This document shows positions 7,586 to 14,753 of a stretch of DNA of 19,971 nucleotides, piece by piece. Origin of the DNA: Acidobacteria bacterium UBA7540 (GTDB lineage: Bacteria > Acidobacteriota > Terriglobia > UBA7540). Numbering within the stretch: the stretch's first letter is position 1; every line of letters starts with the position of its first letter. Where the stretch lies: NCBI GenBank assembly GCA_002478145.1, contig DLMI01000143.1, positions 1-19,971 of the forward strand, read 5' to 3'. The notes below the pieces were generated by a model that saw only the letters and a program-made list of their open reading frames with translations, was not told the origin of the DNA and did no database searches. The position numbers and the translations under genes were made by a program.

Positions 7586-8332
7586 CTATGCCCCCGGACG
7601 GGTTCGAGGAAAGATTTGGTTCAAAAGGTTCGTCGGACCACGATCCAGCAAGTCTGCGGCAAAGTCCAGCAGAGTGCCCGTGATTTCTTCGCCGGGGCCG
7701 GATTCGCGCCGCTTCCATCGGTAAAGCTGACCGCCCGTCAAGACATAATTGGCAAACCGCAGGGCTGTCGACGTGTCCTCGTCGATCCGGCTGTCCTTGA
7801 GCAAGATGCAGACAAGAACCGCCAGCGGCGACAATTGATGCGGATAGACGGCGGCGGGAGAGGCAAAGATCTGGCGGAGCTTTGAGATTGGAGCGAACAG
7901 CTCCCTTACCGCAGCCGAGCGACCGGCGCGGCAGGCCGCCAGAAAACAAAACTCCGGCTCGAGTTGGCGAAGCCAATTTCCCACCACGCCCCAATTGCGA
8001 AGACCGTCCGCCGTGAGGACGAGTCCTGATTCGTTGCTATGGCCGAGGACAAGAATGGAGCGAAATCGACCGTGCTCCTCGAAGACCCTGGCGAGGTCCC
8101 TTGCGAGTTCTGGCTCGGAGGAGGTTTGCACAAAGGCGATGATTTTATCTGGGAATAACGTTTTGAGAAACTCCGCGAATGGGCGGCCGAAGTTCAATCT
8201 GTCGGCGGCAAGTTGCCGGGAGTCGCACTCGATGACGAGAAGGTGGGCGCGGGCGGGCCGTCGCGGCCTCGCGGCGGACCGGCGCGGCTTTATCCGGCGT
8301 GACATTTGAGCTGATTTTCGACGCGACGGCAT
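7586..8332 (-). CDS. Caspase/CHAT-like cysteine peptidase domain protein
   Basis: The 248-aa product starts with a basic tail (about 28 residues rich in Arg) followed by a caspase-like alpha/beta fold: strand HLLVIECD near 30, strand IIAFVQT near 64, strand SILVLGHSN at 92-100 and strand FCFLAACRAG at 128-137. His98 in LGHSN and Cys134 in LAACRAG, 36 residues apart, fit the catalytic His-Cys dyad of caspase and CHAT proteases. In bacteria such proteases are mostly effectors or processing enzymes in stress and phage-defence systems. The ATG at 8332 has AGGAAGG nine bases upstream; an internal ATG at 8305 is an alternative. It lies 127 bp downstream of the metallopeptidase gene in the same direction, so it may be part of that operon or have its own promoter. 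Family assignment rests on motif reading only. Confidence 0.7.
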   Translation of the reverse strand: MPSRRKSAQMSRRIKPRRSAARPRRPARAHLLVIECDSRQLAADRLNFGRPFAEFLKTLFPDKIIAFVQTSSEPELARDLARVFEEHGRFRSILVLGHSNESGLVLTADGLRNWGVVGNWLRQLEPEFCFLAACRAGRSAAVRELFAPISKLRQIFASPAAVYPHQLSPLAVLVCILLKDSRIDEDTSTALRFANYVLTGGQLYRWKRRESGPGEEITGTLLDFAADLLDRGPTNLLNQIFPRTRPGA

Positions 8333-8459
8333 CGGGAAAAGCCTTCCTCGCCCGGAGCGCTATTGTACTAGCTTGATCGCTGTGATCGGGATTCGCGAAG
8401 GGCAGAGAAACGGCGAGTGACCAGCCCAGATGCTGTTTGCGACTTGGGTCGTACCTGTT

Positions 8460-9293
8460 TCATTCTTCCATGCGGCCGTCGGAGCGGCGCGAGGCTTTCG
8501 CTTCTTCGAATTCTTGAAGTTCAATGAGCATTCTCTCGTCTTTCCACCAGAGCAAAGACAGAACCCAGCCGGTGCGCGGGCGGAAAGAGTGTTCCTGGAT
8601 GTAATATCGCCCGGCGGTGGGGTGATCGAACCAGGCCCTGGCCGGAACCTCGCCGTTAAGCTCCCCTTCTGCGGCAGAGTTGAGGAGTTGAAGAGCGAGC
8701 GTGCTCTTTTCGGGCTTCCCGGAAGGCCAGAGCTGATCGGGAATGCTGGGAGCACGCACGAACCATTCCCTGCCCTCGCTGCCGTAACAGACGAGCATCG
8801 CCGGAAGAGGCCCGTATTCGACGACGCGGATTGCCGTGGCCGTGAGGCTCGTTGTGAATTTCTGCGCAAGACTTCTTACGGCAGTAAAATCCACAGCCCT
8901 TAAGGTTTTTGCAATCGGCACGAAAAGCGCGACGGGGAGCAGAAGCCCGCTGGCGTAGCGGTTCGCCAGCGCTTCGGGATCGCTGGCGGACCATTCTTTC
9001 AGGAACTGGGCCTCCTGACAGCTCAAGGAAGCCTTGCCCCTGTCGTACATCCAGTGCCCCAATTCATGGGCTGCGCAGAAGCGTTGCCTTGGGCGCGGGG
9101 ATGCGGAATCGACGGTAATGATGGCGTTGTTGCCGTTTCCGACGATCCGGGCGGCGCAGCCGGTCAAGGAACGGTACCTGACCGTGGCGCCACAATGGAA
9201 AGCGATGGCCTCAATGTCAATCTCATCCGGGGCCGTTATGCCCAGCTCTTTCAGAAGCTGGTCAGGAAACTTGAAATAATCCTTATTCTCCAT
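8460..9293 (-). CDS. ImmA/IrrE-family zinc metallopeptidase
   Basis: The 277-aa protein has the gluzincin signature HELGH at 76-80 (CAAHELGHWMYDRG) and a downstream acidic ligand, Glu107, in the segment ending LANRYASGLLLP, the standard ImmA/IrrE arrangement. Members cleave or inactivate a partner repressor or regulator, as ImmA does with ImmR and IrrE with DdrO. About 150 residues beyond the core form an additional C-terminal domain (EGREWFVRAPSIPDQLWPSG, then WVLSLLWWKDERMLIEL). I chose the ATG at 9293, which overlaps the end of the upstream gene by 11 bp; a TTG at 9347 would add 18 unlikely residues. The tight overlap with the helical protein and sigma-like gene implies that one of them is its substrate or partner, which is inference. 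Confidence 0.88.
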   Translation of the reverse strand: MENKDYFKFPDQLLKELGITAPDEIDIEAIAFHCGATVRYRSLTGCAARIVGNGNNAIITVDSASPRPRQRFCAAHELGHWMYDRGKASLSCQEAQFLKEWSASDPEALANRYASGLLLPVALFVPIAKTLRAVDFTAVRSLAQKFTTSLTATAIRVVEYGPLPAMLVCYGSEGREWFVRAPSIPDQLWPSGKPEKSTLALQLLNSAAEGELNGEVPARAWFDHPTAGRYYIQEHSFRPRTGWVLSLLWWKDERMLIELQEFEEAKASRRSDGRMEE

Positions 9294-9732
9294 CGGTTTC
9301 GTCGCGTTGAAGCTTTTCCAATATACCCAGCTCAGCCAAATCCTCAAGATAGGATTCGATGTCGTTGTCGGTGAGCTTGTCCAAATCCCGGTACTGGGCG
9401 GTCACGAATTGCGTGAACTGCGGACGTTGAATAAAGATCGAGAACAGCCTACGGCGCGCGGCAGGCGTTTCGGGAATCGCGTATGACTTGCGCTCCATAC
9501 CCTCTATCTGGTGGCTGTACGCCGCACGGGCGGCATTCAGCGCCCGCTGCCGAAATGCCTTCACCGTCGCAAGCATCATTGCCTTCATACGGGCCGCTTC
9601 GGCATCCGGATCGATTCCGGTCAGGCGGAGCTCCTCAATGACTTCGGCGTCGCTCTCCTCAAGTATCGAGTCAGCCAGTGCATCTGTCAGGGCCTCCAGC
9701 CTTTGCTCGTCGGTCCTATCTTTGCTGGCCAT
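9283..9732 (-). CDS. Small helical hypothetical protein in sigma-like/ImmA operon
   Basis: No named family is recognised for this 149-aa protein. It is acidic at the N-terminus, then almost wholly helical, with AAYSHQIEGMERKSYAIPET in the middle and a C-terminal LTDNDIESYLEDLAELGIL segment followed by a Lys/Arg/Asp tail. Its start overlaps the stop of the sigma-like gene by one base (TAATG) and its end overlaps the metallopeptidase start by 11 bp, so all three must be made from one transcript. A role as the regulated partner, such as an anti-sigma-like or repressor protein cleaved by the ImmA/IrrE peptidase, is a guess from position and size. Confidence 0.8.
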   Translation of the reverse strand: MASKDRTDEQRLEALTDALADSILEESDAEVIEELRLTGIDPDAEAARMKAMMLATVKAFRQRALNAARAAYSHQIEGMERKSYAIPETPAARRRLFSIFIQRPQFTQFVTAQYRDLDKLTDNDIESYLEDLAELGILEKLQRDETDGE

Positions 9733-10361
9733 TAGTTTCCCCCTCTGCCAAGATGTGCGGTCATGCCGGCATCATCCAGACGGCGGCGGATTCTGCGTAC
9801 AATGGTGTTGTAATCATTCTGCGACAGCTCCCAAAGCTCGCGAACCCCGGCAGGGTCGCACCCTTCCTGCCAGGCCATCAACACCATCTGCGCCTTCTCA
9901 TCCCCCTTGAATAGAGTCTCGATCCGCTCCAGTGTTTGATTCTGGTGGCGTGTTTGTTCAGGGTCTGGACGGCGGGATGGCACGCTGTCGAGCGGACTGA
10001 AGACTTCTCCTTCAACGTCCGTTCGAAGGACATCGGCCTCGGTCACGGGCGTTTCCGCCTGCTTGAACGATTTTGCCCAGTTGCTCGAAATGCTCGTGAT
10101 CGCGCCGGCGAGGAATCTGAAAAATCCAACCTTGACTTTGTTCCATCGCCGCGTGTCTTCCAGGAGGTCCGTCAACGCTGTATTGAGGAGATCATCTCCC
10201 GTTCGGCCTTCCGCCTTGGGACCTAGGCAGAACGTGCGGTAATCCGCATAGCGCCGCAGTTTCGCCCACTCTCCGGGCGTAAGCGCCTCGATTGCCGCCG
10301 TAATTTCCTCAAAGGTGGCCGCCGCTTCCTCAGGGACGCGGCGCGGAGGCTTGGTCACCAT
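9732..10361 (-). CDS. Sigma-70-like (ECF-type) transcription factor
   Basis: The 209-aa product has the layout of a short sigma factor. Residues about 24-100 resemble region 2 (LTPGEWAKLRRYADYR, then GRTGDDLLNTALTDLLED, then KVGFFRFLAGAITSISSNW). A linker follows, and residues about 143-197 resemble region 4 with a helix-turn-helix (LERIETLFKGDEKAQMVLMA, then CDPAGVRELWELSQNDYNTI and a basic VRRIRRRL helix). It is divergent from classical ECF factors and may have lost core-polymerase binding. I chose the ATG at 10361, with GGGGGAG five bases upstream; the longer frame uses a TTG at 10439. It is the first gene of a tight operon with a helical protein and an ImmA/IrrE peptidase. Confidence 0.78.
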   Translation of the reverse strand: MVTKPPRRVPEEAAATFEEITAAIEALTPGEWAKLRRYADYRTFCLGPKAEGRTGDDLLNTALTDLLEDTRRWNKVKVGFFRFLAGAITSISSNWAKSFKQAETPVTEADVLRTDVEGEVFSPLDSVPSRRPDPEQTRHQNQTLERIETLFKGDEKAQMVLMAWQEGCDPAGVRELWELSQNDYNTIVRRIRRRLDDAGMTAHLGRGGN

Positions 10362-10560
10362 GTGCGCTCCCCCGAAGATTCTACTGCATGTCCCTCCATC
10401 CAGAAAGTGCTCGCCGGGGCGACTCCATTGACGGGACAAAGAGCGTTTTTTTCGTTGCCTGTGTCGATGGCGCGGCGAAAACGAGCAGTGATCTAGTAGG
10501 GGCAGTCCAAATCCGCCCCGTCACGGCGTCCGGCAGCGTAAACATGACGATTCGCGAGGT
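10362..10560. promoter_or_regulatory. Divergent intergenic region between sigma-like operon and 332-aa gene
   Basis: About 200 bp separate two genes transcribed away from each other, so promoters for both must lie here. The minus-strand Shine-Dalgarno GGGGGAG is at 10367-10373; just upstream on that strand a TAGAAT hexamer could be a -10 element, but no matching -35 is evident. On the plus strand GAGG is at 10556-10559. If the sigma-like protein autoregulates, its target motif should be found here. Confidence 0.4.
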
Positions 10561-11559
10561 ATGAACAATATGGCTGAGCGCAACTGGAAGAGGATTTTTC
10601 GAAAAGTACCCGATCCAATCATCAGGAAGGCGTCGAAGATTCCGGGCGACAATGTCATGGCGGCATGCGTGAGGAAAATTCCCGCCTCCGTCCTTAGCTC
10701 CGGCACGTACAAGCATCTTGGCATGCGGATGAATGGAAACAGCCCGGAGTTCCCCAGCCGGCTCATGCCACAGCCCAAATTCGGGCCGTGCTCGCTCCGG
10801 AATGCGCAGGGCGAGGAGATTGTGCGCAAGGACCTGCCCATGAAGACGAAGACCTACAGCTTCGATGCGCCCAACTGGGGCGACTGGAGCAATGGAACGC
10901 ACGAGGTCTCGTGGGACCGGCAGGTCTACCAGCGCGAGTTCGTCCCGCCGAAGGAGCTGGAGATTTCCATCACGTTGCTGGCAACGGAGGCCGGAGGCGA
11001 CCCGGTTTTTGTCTTCCGATTCCGCGTGGAAGAAGTTCTGAACAAGCGGGCAGCGGATTTCGGGAAGGCGCTGTTTTTCAATCTGAACCTTCTCCAGGAA
11101 AATACGGGCGCAGCAGACGTGTTCGCCGCAGACGCTGACCCCACTCAGTATCTGAATACGATTTCCGTCCACTGGGAAATCCTTCCTCCCGGAGAAGGCA
11201 GGGATGTGCTGGTGCGCATTCTGGCGAAGTTCCGGGAGCCTGGCAAGGAATTGAGGGAAAAACTGGAGGACCGGTATTCGTTCCTCGAAAAGCTCAAGCC
11301 GGTCGCCTATGTCAGTGGCACGAGCGGTTTTCAGCGCTATTTCGGGGCCAAATTCGCCGACAATCTTGTAGTTTTCGAGAACCTGGAGTACGGGAACGCA
11401 ATCTATGTGATGTTCGAAGATTGGCAGGAGCTGAGCAAGCTCAGCCGCTTGGAACTGCTCAGGGACCGCCGGGGTGCGGGCTTTGAGCGCATTATCCATC
11501 GAAAGGGATGGAAGGACGAGGTCAAGAGGGCTGTCGAGGCTCGTCTCGTACCGGCGTAG
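10561..11559 (+). CDS. Hypothetical 332-aa protein, paired with DUF3892 gene
   Basis: No named family is assigned. The reading frame has ordinary codon character, and a conserved-looking block runs from GTYKHLG (about 48) through RKDLPMKTKTYSFDAPNWGD (about 89), WDRQVYQREFVPPKELEISI (about 117) and LLQENTGAADVFAADADPTQ, then ISVHWEILPPGE. The pattern suggests a beta-rich domain; the C-terminal 80 residues are more helical and basic. Two ATGs are possible: the one at 10561 is one base from GAGG, that at 10570 ten bases, which is more usual. The 372-aa open frame on the opposite strand is a compositional shadow. It is 46 bp upstream of a DUF3892 gene and divergent from the sigma-like operon. 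Confidence 0.8.
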   Translation: MNNMAERNWKRIFRKVPDPIIRKASKIPGDNVMAACVRKIPASVLSSGTYKHLGMRMNGNSPEFPSRLMPQPKFGPCSLRNAQGEEIVRKDLPMKTKTYSFDAPNWGDWSNGTHEVSWDRQVYQREFVPPKELEISITLLATEAGGDPVFVFRFRVEEVLNKRAADFGKALFFNLNLLQENTGAADVFAADADPTQYLNTISVHWEILPPGEGRDVLVRILAKFREPGKELREKLEDRYSFLEKLKPVAYVSGTSGFQRYFGAKFADNLVVFENLEYGNAIYVMFEDWQELSKLSRLELLRDRRGAGFERIIHRKGWKDEVKRAVEARLVPA

Positions 11560-11605
11560 TGATCTGCGACAGCTTGCAATTTATCAAAACCGACAGGAGG
11601 CCGAG

Positions 11606-11890
11606 ATGGCAAAAAGCGCACGCATTCGCTGCATCAACAAGACCGACCGTCTAAACCCGCACGAGAGGATTCGCAATGTTGGCGGGGTCAATCCCGACGG
11701 CGGGCGGTGGAAACAGAGCCAGCAGCAGACGATTCAGGAGATCGAATCCGGGGAGTGGGAATTCTACGTCAGCCAAGCCGGCAGGACCGTGAACGTGATT
11801 GTCGCCACGCACAACGGCAACAAGTACATCAAGACGGAAGCCGACGGGATTCACCCGGACAATCTCCTGGCTCTTCCGGAGTGCCCGTAA
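11606..11890 (+). CDS. DUF3892 domain protein
   Basis: This 94-aa protein is a clear DUF3892 member over its full length: RIRCINKTDRLNPHERIRNV with VGGVNPDGGRWK, then QQQTIQEIESGEWEFYV, and a C-terminal NKYIKTEADGIHPDNLLALP. The family is a small alpha/beta domain of unknown function. The start is certain: AGGAGG at 11595-11600 lies five bases before the ATG. It follows the 332-aa gene by 46 bp and is probably co-transcribed with it. It converges on the zinc-ribbon/HEPN gene, which ends 33 bp away. Confidence 0.9.
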   Translation: MAKSARIRCINKTDRLNPHERIRNVGGVNPDGGRWKQSQQQTIQEIESGEWEFYVSQAGRTVNVIVATHNGNKYIKTEADGIHPDNLLALPECP

Positions 11891-11923
11891 TCGCTCGCTG
11901 CGGGTGGAAACCTCGGACGCGAG

Positions 11924-13009
11924 TCATGGAAGAAGAGGTGCGCGTGCGGGAAGTTGAGCGTTTGGGAGAAGCCAGTCTTCGAGAGTGCTGATAACGTTCA
12001 AACAGATTGCGGCAAACCGGTTGATTTCTTCGCCAAGCAAACGAACCGTTTCTCCGGGCTGTTCGTCCTGGGCGAGCTGGAAATAGTGTTCGTCCGCAAT
12101 CCCCAGATTGTGTCCTATGACATGGCGCTTCTGTATATTGATAGTCAGGAATGCGAGGTCCCCGCCGGTGAGCCTAGAAAAAGGGTCGATGGCGAGGATC
12201 TCGAAATACTTGCGGACGCGGTCAATGTTCTGAAAGATCGTTATCTTTGACAGCAATTCGACCGTCTGTGCAGGCCGGTGCTGCCTGACAAGGTAGCGGT
12301 AAACGGTCTTCAGGGCTGTTTCAAAGGCGGTGAGCACGTCCTCGTGGGCGTTGCCCATGAGGCGATATGCGAGTTCGGGTTGGCCGGCTTCGTTCGTCTG
12401 ATCGGCCAAGATGACTTGGTCGCGGACAAGCTGTACTTCGTGCTGGAAGTGCAGCGCCAGATTCGGGGCGCCGCAATCGGGACAGAAGAGCGCAATGGCA
12501 TAGACGCCATAAGGACGGCGGCAGATGCCGCACTCAAGATTGCGAAGCAGGTCATTTCTCAACGGTGCGGGCTTGGGACGATATGGGCGTTTAACGTCCA
12601 TACTGGCGGAGATGAAAGTGTTGCGCGGCTGGTGGCGGTTGAAATCCCTGGCGTGTTGTTCAAGAAAGTCGCCGATGTCCTGCTCGGCTTCCCACATAAT
12701 CAGGTTTTTGATGGCCTCGATGTCTTCGAAATGGACGAACTCCCGGTCGGCAGCAATGTAGCCGGAGTAAGGACATACGGTCTGGCCGGGACCGGGCGGG
12801 CGGCGGATACGCGAACGGTGCTCCTCAGAAATGGTGCGGTCGGCTGGTGCCTGGCCGATGAGAAAGAGGCGAGGCGAAGCATCGGGATTGGGCGAGTATT
12901 GATACGCCTTGCCGGAGCTGGTCAGGGGTATCGGCACCGAAAGAAGCATGTTGTTGGGGTCGCCCCCGACTTTGTGACTTTCAATGCGGCGCAAGCGAAT
13001 GTCGCTCAT
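11924..13009 (-). CDS. Zinc-ribbon protein with C-terminal HEPN-like domain
   Basis: The product has 361 aa from the ATG at 13009 (AAGGGA about nine bases upstream); a GTG at 13036 is less likely. A CPYSG segment near residue 79 may be a further metal site. Residues 160-179 carry CxxC-x12-CxxC (LECGICRR ... FCPDCG), a zinc ribbon. The C-terminal half is helical and contains INIQKRHVIGHNLGIADEHY, in which Arg295-x4-His300 matches the RX4-6H signature of HEPN ribonuclease domains, followed by a long final helix. HEPN proteins are often RNA-cutting toxins in toxin-antitoxin and abortive-infection systems. It is divergent from the 44-aa/451-aa gene pair across a 254-bp region. HEPN assignment is by motif and helix context only; the zinc ribbon is directly visible. 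Confidence 0.78.
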   Translation of the reverse strand: MSDIRLRRIESHKVGGDPNNMLLSVPIPLTSSGKAYQYSPNPDASPRLFLIGQAPADRTISEEHRSRIRRPPGPGQTVCPYSGYIAADREFVHFEDIEAIKNLIMWEAEQDIGDFLEQHARDFNRHQPRNTFISASMDVKRPYRPKPAPLRNDLLRNLECGICRRPYGVYAIALFCPDCGAPNLALHFQHEVQLVRDQVILADQTNEAGQPELAYRLMGNAHEDVLTAFETALKTVYRYLVRQHRPAQTVELLSKITIFQNIDRVRKYFEILAIDPFSRLTGGDLAFLTINIQKRHVIGHNLGIADEHYFQLAQDEQPGETVRLLGEEINRFAAICLNVISTLEDWLLPNAQLPARAPLLP

Positions 13010-13263
13010 CTGCTTTTTCCCTTTGAGGGGGTGCACAGTGTTGCATCACGCATCATAACATTGATAGCGAAGAAAAGGGGAAGACGATCGGCGGATTCGG
13101 TCAATGATGCAAAACTTACCAATTTCGATATGTTTCTGAAAGCGCCAGAATGCGCCCTATGTGGGAAAACAACAAGGCGGAAACCGAGGGCGGGATTGAT
13201 GCTTTCGAAAAAGCGATGATGCGCAGAAAATATTGTATTCTGTATTCTGCTGAGGAACAAGAA
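13010..13263. promoter_or_regulatory. Divergent regulatory region with inverted repeats
   Basis: This AT-richer 254-bp gap lies between divergent genes. TTGCATCA at 13041-13048 has its exact reverse complement TGATGCAA at 13105-13112, and a second GCATCA follows at 13050-13055. CATTGA at 13060-13065 is likewise mirrored by TCAATG at 13101-13106. Near the plus-strand gene there is a tandem GTATTCT repeat within 13230-13250. These fit operator-like sites shared by the two divergent transcripts, but no convincing -35/-10 pair was found. Confidence 0.4.
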
Positions 13264-13398
13264 ATGCATGGCAATCCTCACCTACCATTGGGTGCCTGCT
13301 TCGGAACGCGAAACTTTCGGCTGACGTTCTGCCCAGGCGATGTCTTGATCAGCAGGCTAGATGCATACAAGGAAGGTACAATCCAGGTAAAGAGGTGA
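13264..13398 (+). CDS. Possible 44-aa ORF coupled to the 451-aa gene
   Basis: From the ATG at 13264, which has GAGGA seven bases upstream, a 44-aa peptide is encoded (MHGNPHLPLGACFGTRNFRL... ending TIQVKR). Its TGA at 13396-13398 overlaps the ATG of the next gene (TGATG), the usual arrangement for translational coupling. The frame is open further upstream to an ATG at 13150 but without a ribosome binding site. It could be a small partner protein, an antitoxin or a leader peptide; no family is recognised. Confidence 0.45.
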   Translation: MHGNPHLPLGACFGTRNFRLTFCPGDVLISRLDAYKEGTIQVKR

Positions 13399-14753
13399 TG
13401 AACCCATCTCTGGAAGTGCTGGAAAAGTACGGACTCGTCGCTGATGAGGACTCGTTTCGGGTTCTGGAGTTCGGCAGAAAAACGGCAGTGAAACTTCACC
13501 GGGAACTGTGGGAATTGGTTTTCTCTCGGCAACAGGAGCCTATCAGCGATAACGCTTCAACTGATCCGTTCAGTTTCTTGGCGAGTGCTTCAATGCGCGG
13601 GCAGTCAACCTGCTCATCGCCGTTCTGTCGGCTTCAGAAACTGGACTTCCTCGCCCGCTACACGGCCCTCTATGCGAACAAGGTGCTGTTTCCGCTACCA
13701 CTGAGCCATCCATCCAAAGTCGACACGGTTGCTGAGTACAGGGACGAGCTTGCGCAGACGGCCCTTATATTGTTGCGCCTGCGAACGCTGATAGACGCTG
13801 GAATGGTTGTTCCTGTCGTAATGCGCTCTATTCATTGCACCCACATGATTCGCTGGGTGCGCGAGATGACGAGCCTAATTCATGAAATTGCTGACGACGC
13901 GACACTGGAAATTCAGAAACATTTTCATGTCATGTACCAGACTGCCGATAAAGCACCTACTGGGCGAGCGACCGTTCACGTTGAAGGGCCGGAGGATTTT
14001 CTAGAACATGGCGGCGGAGTGCTGCTCGTTAACAACGAGAGAATGTGGAGGCCAAAGAAGGGGAAGCCAGACCGTGACGGCAACATGCAAATCCGAGGAC
14101 CGATGAAGCTCCTCGCCATCAGGGAGATGCTTGACCACATCGCCAACGACACTACTTTCTACCTTGCCTATGGTCGTTCGCAGAATGTCAGATATTTAAC
14201 AGACCGACCCGGCGAGACGTTCTTCCTCGATTGCTTTAACAATGATGAAGAACTCGCGGCGAGCAGTGCGGCGATGAATGCCTATCTTACTCATTCACTG
14301 CCTTTGCTCGGTGACCTTTCCATCGCGACCTTGCTGAGAATCAGGCGGGAGGAAAGAGATTCGTTCCTTCGTTATCGTTCTGCTGTTGAACTCATCCTGA
14401 GCGACATCATCAACAAAAAGAAAAGAGTTGGAAAGCGCGAGATGCAAGAATTATTCAGGGAACGCATTGAGCCTCAGCTGCTGCGAATGAAGTCAGAATT
14501 GCACCAAGAAGGAGGGCGGCAGCGTCGCAGAATCCTCGGAGGAATAGGAACCCTGGCTGCGACTGTGGCATTGGGCGCGTTCGGCGGCGTGCTCCCTGTC
14601 TTGGCGAAGGGTGCTGCGGTAGCCGCCGGAAGCATAGTTGGCGGCAGATTGCTCAGCAAAGCCGCCGAGGCTACTTGCGAACACGGGGCGGCGTTAAAGG
14701 AACAGAGCGATTTCTACTTCCTGCTTCGGCTGTGCCAAGAAGCTGCTCAGTGA
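13398..14753 (+). CDS. Hypothetical 451-aa protein with hydrophobic C-terminus
   Basis: No named family is assigned. The soluble N-terminal part contains a Cys-containing stretch (RGQSTCSSPFCRL near 68-79) leading into a helical LDFLARYTALYANKVLFPLP, which seems conserved-like. A mixed domain follows (FYLAYGRSQNVRYLTDRPGE near 254), then a long charged helix (about 315-378). Residues about 379-419 form two short hydrophobic Gly/Ala-rich helices (GTLAATVALGAFGGVLPVLA and KGAAVAAGSIVGGRLL), compatible with a membrane-inserting hairpin. The ATG at 13398 overlaps the upstream small ORF stop and follows AAAGAGG closely; a GTG at 13395 is an alternative. A membrane-acting effector role is inference from the C-terminus and defence-island context. 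Confidence 0.8.
   Translation: MNPSLEVLEKYGLVADEDSFRVLEFGRKTAVKLHRELWELVFSRQQEPISDNASTDPFSFLASASMRGQSTCSSPFCRLQKLDFLARYTALYANKVLFPLPLSHPSKVDTVAEYRDELAQTALILLRLRTLIDAGMVVPVVMRSIHCTHMIRWVREMTSLIHEIADDATLEIQKHFHVMYQTADKAPTGRATVHVEGPEDFLEHGGGVLLVNNERMWRPKKGKPDRDGNMQIRGPMKLLAIREMLDHIANDTTFYLAYGRSQNVRYLTDRPGETFFLDCFNNDEELAASSAAMNAYLTHSLPLLGDLSIATLLRIRREERDSFLRYRSAVELILSDIINKKKRVGKREMQELFRERIEPQLLRMKSELHQEGGRQRRRILGGIGTLAATVALGAFGGVLPVLAKGAAVAAGSIVGGRLLSKAAEATCEHGAALKEQSDFYFLLRLCQEAAQ

Noticed and set aside
9294..9347. Longer start (TTG at 9347) for the ImmA/IrrE gene
   Set aside because: It would deepen the overlap with the upstream gene to 65 bp and add 18 residues unlike the family; the ATG at 9293 fits better.
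10381..11499. 372-codon minus-strand open frame opposite the 332-aa gene
   Set aside because: The protein is rich in Arg, His, Leu and Pro in a way typical of antisense frames of GC-rich genes, and the plus-strand frame has conserved-looking protein character.
12278..13219. 313-codon plus-strand open frame opposite the zinc-ribbon/HEPN-like gene
   Set aside because: It is antisense to a gene with clear CxxC pairs and a sensible start, and has no ribosome binding site or recognisable motif.
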